Shown in pieces: positions 32,969 to 34,926 of a DNA stretch of 34,926 nucleotides. The notes under the pieces were generated by a model. The model was not told the DNA's origin and did no database searches. It saw only the letters and a list, made by a program, of their open reading frames with translations. The position numbers and the translations under genes were made by a program. The DNA is from CAZFDT01 sp964518335 (lineage in GTDB: Bacteria; Planctomycetota; Phycisphaerae; Phycisphaerales; Phycisphaeraceae): assembly GCA_964518335.1 (NCBI GenBank), contig CAZFDT010000053.1:1-34926 (forward strand). Direction: 5' to 3'. How positions within the stretch are numbered: position 1 is the first letter of the stretch; each line of letters opens with the position of its first letter.

Positions 32969-34300
32969 ATGCCGCGACGGGAAAAGCTCGACGAACTGCT
33001 GGCCAAGGCGCGGACGCTGCCCAAATCGCCCGGCGTGTACCTGATGAAGGACACCGCGGGCGTGGTGCTCTACGTGGGCAAGGCCGCGTGCCTGCCCGAT
33101 CGCGTGTCGAGCTACTTCGTTCCCTCGGCCGATCTGGGCATCAAGAAGCAGGGCATGCTCGACATCGTCGAGGATTTCGACGTGATCGAGTGCGAGGGCG
33201 AGTGGGAAGCGCTGCTGGCGGAGAACCGGCTGATCAAGGACACGCGGCCGCGGTTCAACGTGCTGCTGACCGACGACAAGACGTTTCCGTACCTGGTGAT
33301 CACGATGCGCGACGATTTTCCCGGGGTGTTCATCACGCGCGACCCCAACGCCGCCGAGTTCCGCGGGGCCAGGGTGTTCGGGCCGTTCACCAGTCCGTAC
33401 GCCCTGCGCGAGTCGGTGCAACTGCTGCAGCGGGTGTTCAAGTTTCGCACGTGCTCGCTGGACATCCGTGAGGACGATGCGTCGCGGCGGCACTTTCGCC
33501 CGTGCCTGCTCTACCCGATCAAGCAATGCACCGCGCCGTGCGGAGCGCGGATCGACAAGGCGACGTACCGGGCGGATATCGATCGATTCGTGAAATTTCT
33601 CGAAAGCAAGCGAAGCGTGCTTCTGCGTGAAATGCGCGCGGAGATGGAGGCGGCGTCGGCGCGCCTCGAGTTCGAGACGGCGGCGGTGCTGCGCGATCAG
33701 ATCAAGGCGCTGGAGAAGCTGGCGTGGCGCGGCAAGAAGGCGCAGGGGTGGCAACCCGAAGCGGAAAGCTACTTCGTGGACCCCCGCAAAGGGCTCGAAT
33801 CGCTGCGAAGGACGCTGGGCATGGATCGGCCGATCCGCTGCGTCGAGGCGATCGACATCGCCCACCTGCAGGGCGGCGAAACTGTTGGGAGCAAAGTGTG
33901 CTTCATCGACGGTCGCCCGCTCAAGAACGAGTACCGCCGTTATAAGATCAACACCGTGGGCAACGACGATTACATGGCGATCCGGGAGGTGGTCAGCCGG
34001 CGTTACCGCGAGGCGGGCCAGGGCCAGGAGCTGTACCCGGACGTGATCCTGATCGACGGCGGGCTGGGCCAACTGCACGCGGCGCAGGAGGCGTTTGCCG
34101 AGCTGAACGTCAAGCCGCCGATGGTGATCTCGCTGGCGAAGAAGGAGGAGTTGATCTACGCGCAGGCGCGGAGCGATCCGATCCGTCTGGGGCGCGAGAA
34201 TGCGGGCCTGAAGTTCTGCCAGGCGATTCGCGACGAGGCGCACCGCTTCGCGCAGCACTATCACCACATCCTGCGTCGCAAGAAGGTGGTGGGAGAGTGA
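32969..34300 (+). CDS. uvrC: UvrABC system protein C, lacking the C-terminal HhH domain
   Basis: Nucleotide-excision-repair nuclease that cuts both sides of a DNA lesion bound by UvrB. The 443 aa hold the GIY-YIG domain (PGVYLMKD, VLYVGKA, DRVSSYF; 3' cut), a cysteine cluster CLLYPIKQCTAPC, the UVR UvrB-binding motif near 205-240 (AASARLEFETAAVLRDQI), and the RNase H-like domain (CVEAIDIAHLQGG, VILIDGGLGQLHAA, RDEAHRFAQHYH; 5' cut). It stops right after the RNase H-like core. The tandem helix-hairpin-helix domain (over 100 residues in E. coli, 610 aa total) is absent. Starts 32960 and 32969 are both possible; 32969 fits the TAGAAT box. The stop is close to the next gene. Confidence 0.93.
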   Translation: MPRREKLDELLAKARTLPKSPGVYLMKDTAGVVLYVGKAACLPDRVSSYFVPSADLGIKKQGMLDIVEDFDVIECEGEWEALLAENRLIKDTRPRFNVLLTDDKTFPYLVITMRDDFPGVFITRDPNAAEFRGARVFGPFTSPYALRESVQLLQRVFKFRTCSLDIREDDASRRHFRPCLLYPIKQCTAPCGARIDKATYRADIDRFVKFLESKRSVLLREMRAEMEAASARLEFETAAVLRDQIKALEKLAWRGKKAQGWQPEAESYFVDPRKGLESLRRTLGMDRPIRCVEAIDIAHLQGGETVGSKVCFIDGRPLKNEYRRYKINTVGNDDYMAIREVVSRRYREAGQGQELYPDVILIDGGLGQLHAAQEAFAELNVKPPMVISLAKKEELIYAQARSDPIRLGRENAGLKFCQAIRDEAHRFAQHYHHILRRKKVVGE

Positions 34301-34305
34301 CGCCG

Positions 34306-34746
34306 ATGTTCCGCAGCATCTCGATTGTCGTGGTGGTGTCGCTGCTGTGGGCCTGCGGGTCGTCCCCGACGCGGATGACGGTGATGCCGTTGCAGACGGG
34401 GGAGGGCCGCACCAGCGACGGGTTGTCGATGCGCTACACGGATGATGCGGCGGTGGTGGTGGTGAGGCACCGGACGGGGATCGGCCGGGCGGAGCTGAGG
34501 CGGACGCGGGGGGCTTGGCCGCAGGAGGTGGTGGTGCGACTGGAGCGTTTTGGCCGGGTGGAGGGCTTTGAGGCGACGGCGGTGGACGCGCGGGGGCGGG
34601 TGGTGATGCAGGCGTCGCTGGGCCGGGGGCTGACGTTGGAGCCGTGGCCTCGGGGCGGGGGCTATGCGGTGCGGCTGCCGCGGGCGGTGCTCGACAGCCG
34701 GGTGTATCGGGTGCGTATGCAGTGGGTGGATTACTACCGGCGGTGA
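34306..34746 (+). CDS. Small predicted lipoprotein, unknown function
   Basis: A 146-aa protein with a lipoprotein signal MFRSISIVVVVSLLWAC (lipid-modified Cys17). The mature part is probably beta-rich, with alternating Arg and Val. ATG 34306 was preferred over GTG 34297 (which overlaps the uvrC stop) because GGGAGAG lies about 9 nt upstream. It is likely co-transcribed with uvrC. I recognise no family. G-rich codon use is stronger here than in neighbours. Confidence 0.7.
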   Translation: MFRSISIVVVVSLLWACGSSPTRMTVMPLQTGEGRTSDGLSMRYTDDAAVVVVRHRTGIGRAELRRTRGAWPQEVVVRLERFGRVEGFEATAVDARGRVVMQASLGRGLTLEPWPRGGGYAVRLPRAVLDSRVYRVRMQWVDYYRR

Positions 34747-34872
34747 TGGGGCTGGGGGGAGCGGGCCTGGGGTTGGCGTCTGGCGAAGGGGGGCAAAGGG
34801 GCGAAGCTGGGGCGGCGTGCGCGGCTGTGCGTGCGCGGGGCGTCAGCAGATGCCGTCATTCGCCGAAACTGA

Positions 34873-34925
34873 TGTTGTAGCTCGATAGAACTGACCTCCT
34901 AGGTCTCGATAGAAGTGTCCCTAAC
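34873..34925. repeat. Right terminal inverted repeat, probable IS end
   Basis: A perfect 53-bp inverted copy of bases 1-53, followed by one further base (g). The last chromosomal gene ends at 34746; the stretch 34747-34872 between it and this repeat is G-rich and shows no gene. Assembly graphs commonly end contigs about one k-mer inside a multicopy repeat, and the roughly 54 bases of repeat at each end fit that. The repeat therefore marks the insertion point of a second IS copy, or the other end of the same family of elements. Confidence 0.75.
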
Positions 34926-34926
34926 G

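Overview
The window looks like one chromosomal contig from a high-GC bacterium, most likely a planctomycete and perhaps of class Phycisphaerae. This is inferred from the high GC content, the zinc-ribbon membrane protein with a CxRCGYxxRGL...CPECG pattern, the sorbosone-dehydrogenase/cytochrome c fusion, scarce Shine-Dalgarno sequences and the generally planctomycete-like gene set. No 16S gene or other decisive marker is present. Both ends are the same 53-bp sequence in inverted orientation (1-53 and 34873-34925). It has the layout of an insertion-sequence end (TG...CA termini, internal direct repeats), so the contig probably stops at two copies of one multicopy IS.

Region by region: 54-1022 has no convincing protein gene. 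It holds a sigma70-like promoter, a pair of conserved-loop hairpins, a perfect 16-bp palindrome, a second promoter with a perfect TTGACA box, and a candidate structured RNA of about 150-180 nt just before tRNA-Gln(TTG). At 1105-4362 lies the ancient cluster glmU-like / prs / rplY(ctc) / pth, with a heptad-built palindrome directly before glmU and another directly before pth. At 4344-9655 are an orphan ExbB/TolQ/MotA-type channel subunit, a secreted HEAT-repeat/M23 peptidase, transketolase and a frameshifted acyltransferase. At 9680-14126 a minus-strand group encodes DsbD and two ankyrin proteins. FliM and a PQQ-type sugar dehydrogenase with cytochrome c follow on the plus strand (14199-17073).

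At 17052-17376 is a decayed nucleotidyltransferase cassette. It is followed by a short PyrD-like protein and ComF whose start codons face each other in one ATGCAT, a Gfo/Idh/MocA oxidoreductase, a PheT lacking its OB-fold insertion, a secreted trypsin-like protease, a medium-chain dehydrogenase, a lipoprotein, a PfkB-family kinase, the zinc-ribbon membrane protein and two aldo/keto reductases. At 29502-32663 a methyltransferase, an OpuCA-type ATPase and a fused permease/binding protein form a tight operon. The right end has a short UvrC without the C-terminal HhH domain and a small lipoprotein.

The genes are mostly housekeeping: translation (tRNA-Gln, rplY, pth, pheT), nucleotide and sugar metabolism (prs, pyrD-like, tkt, glmU-like), repair (uvrC), envelope and redox functions, and osmolyte uptake. 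There is no prophage, CRISPR array or intact mobile element. The least explained material is RNA- or repeat-like: the two heptad palindromes, the hairpin pair, the structured RNA before tRNA-Gln, and several SD-less genes with a -10-like box 6-8 nt before the start codon.
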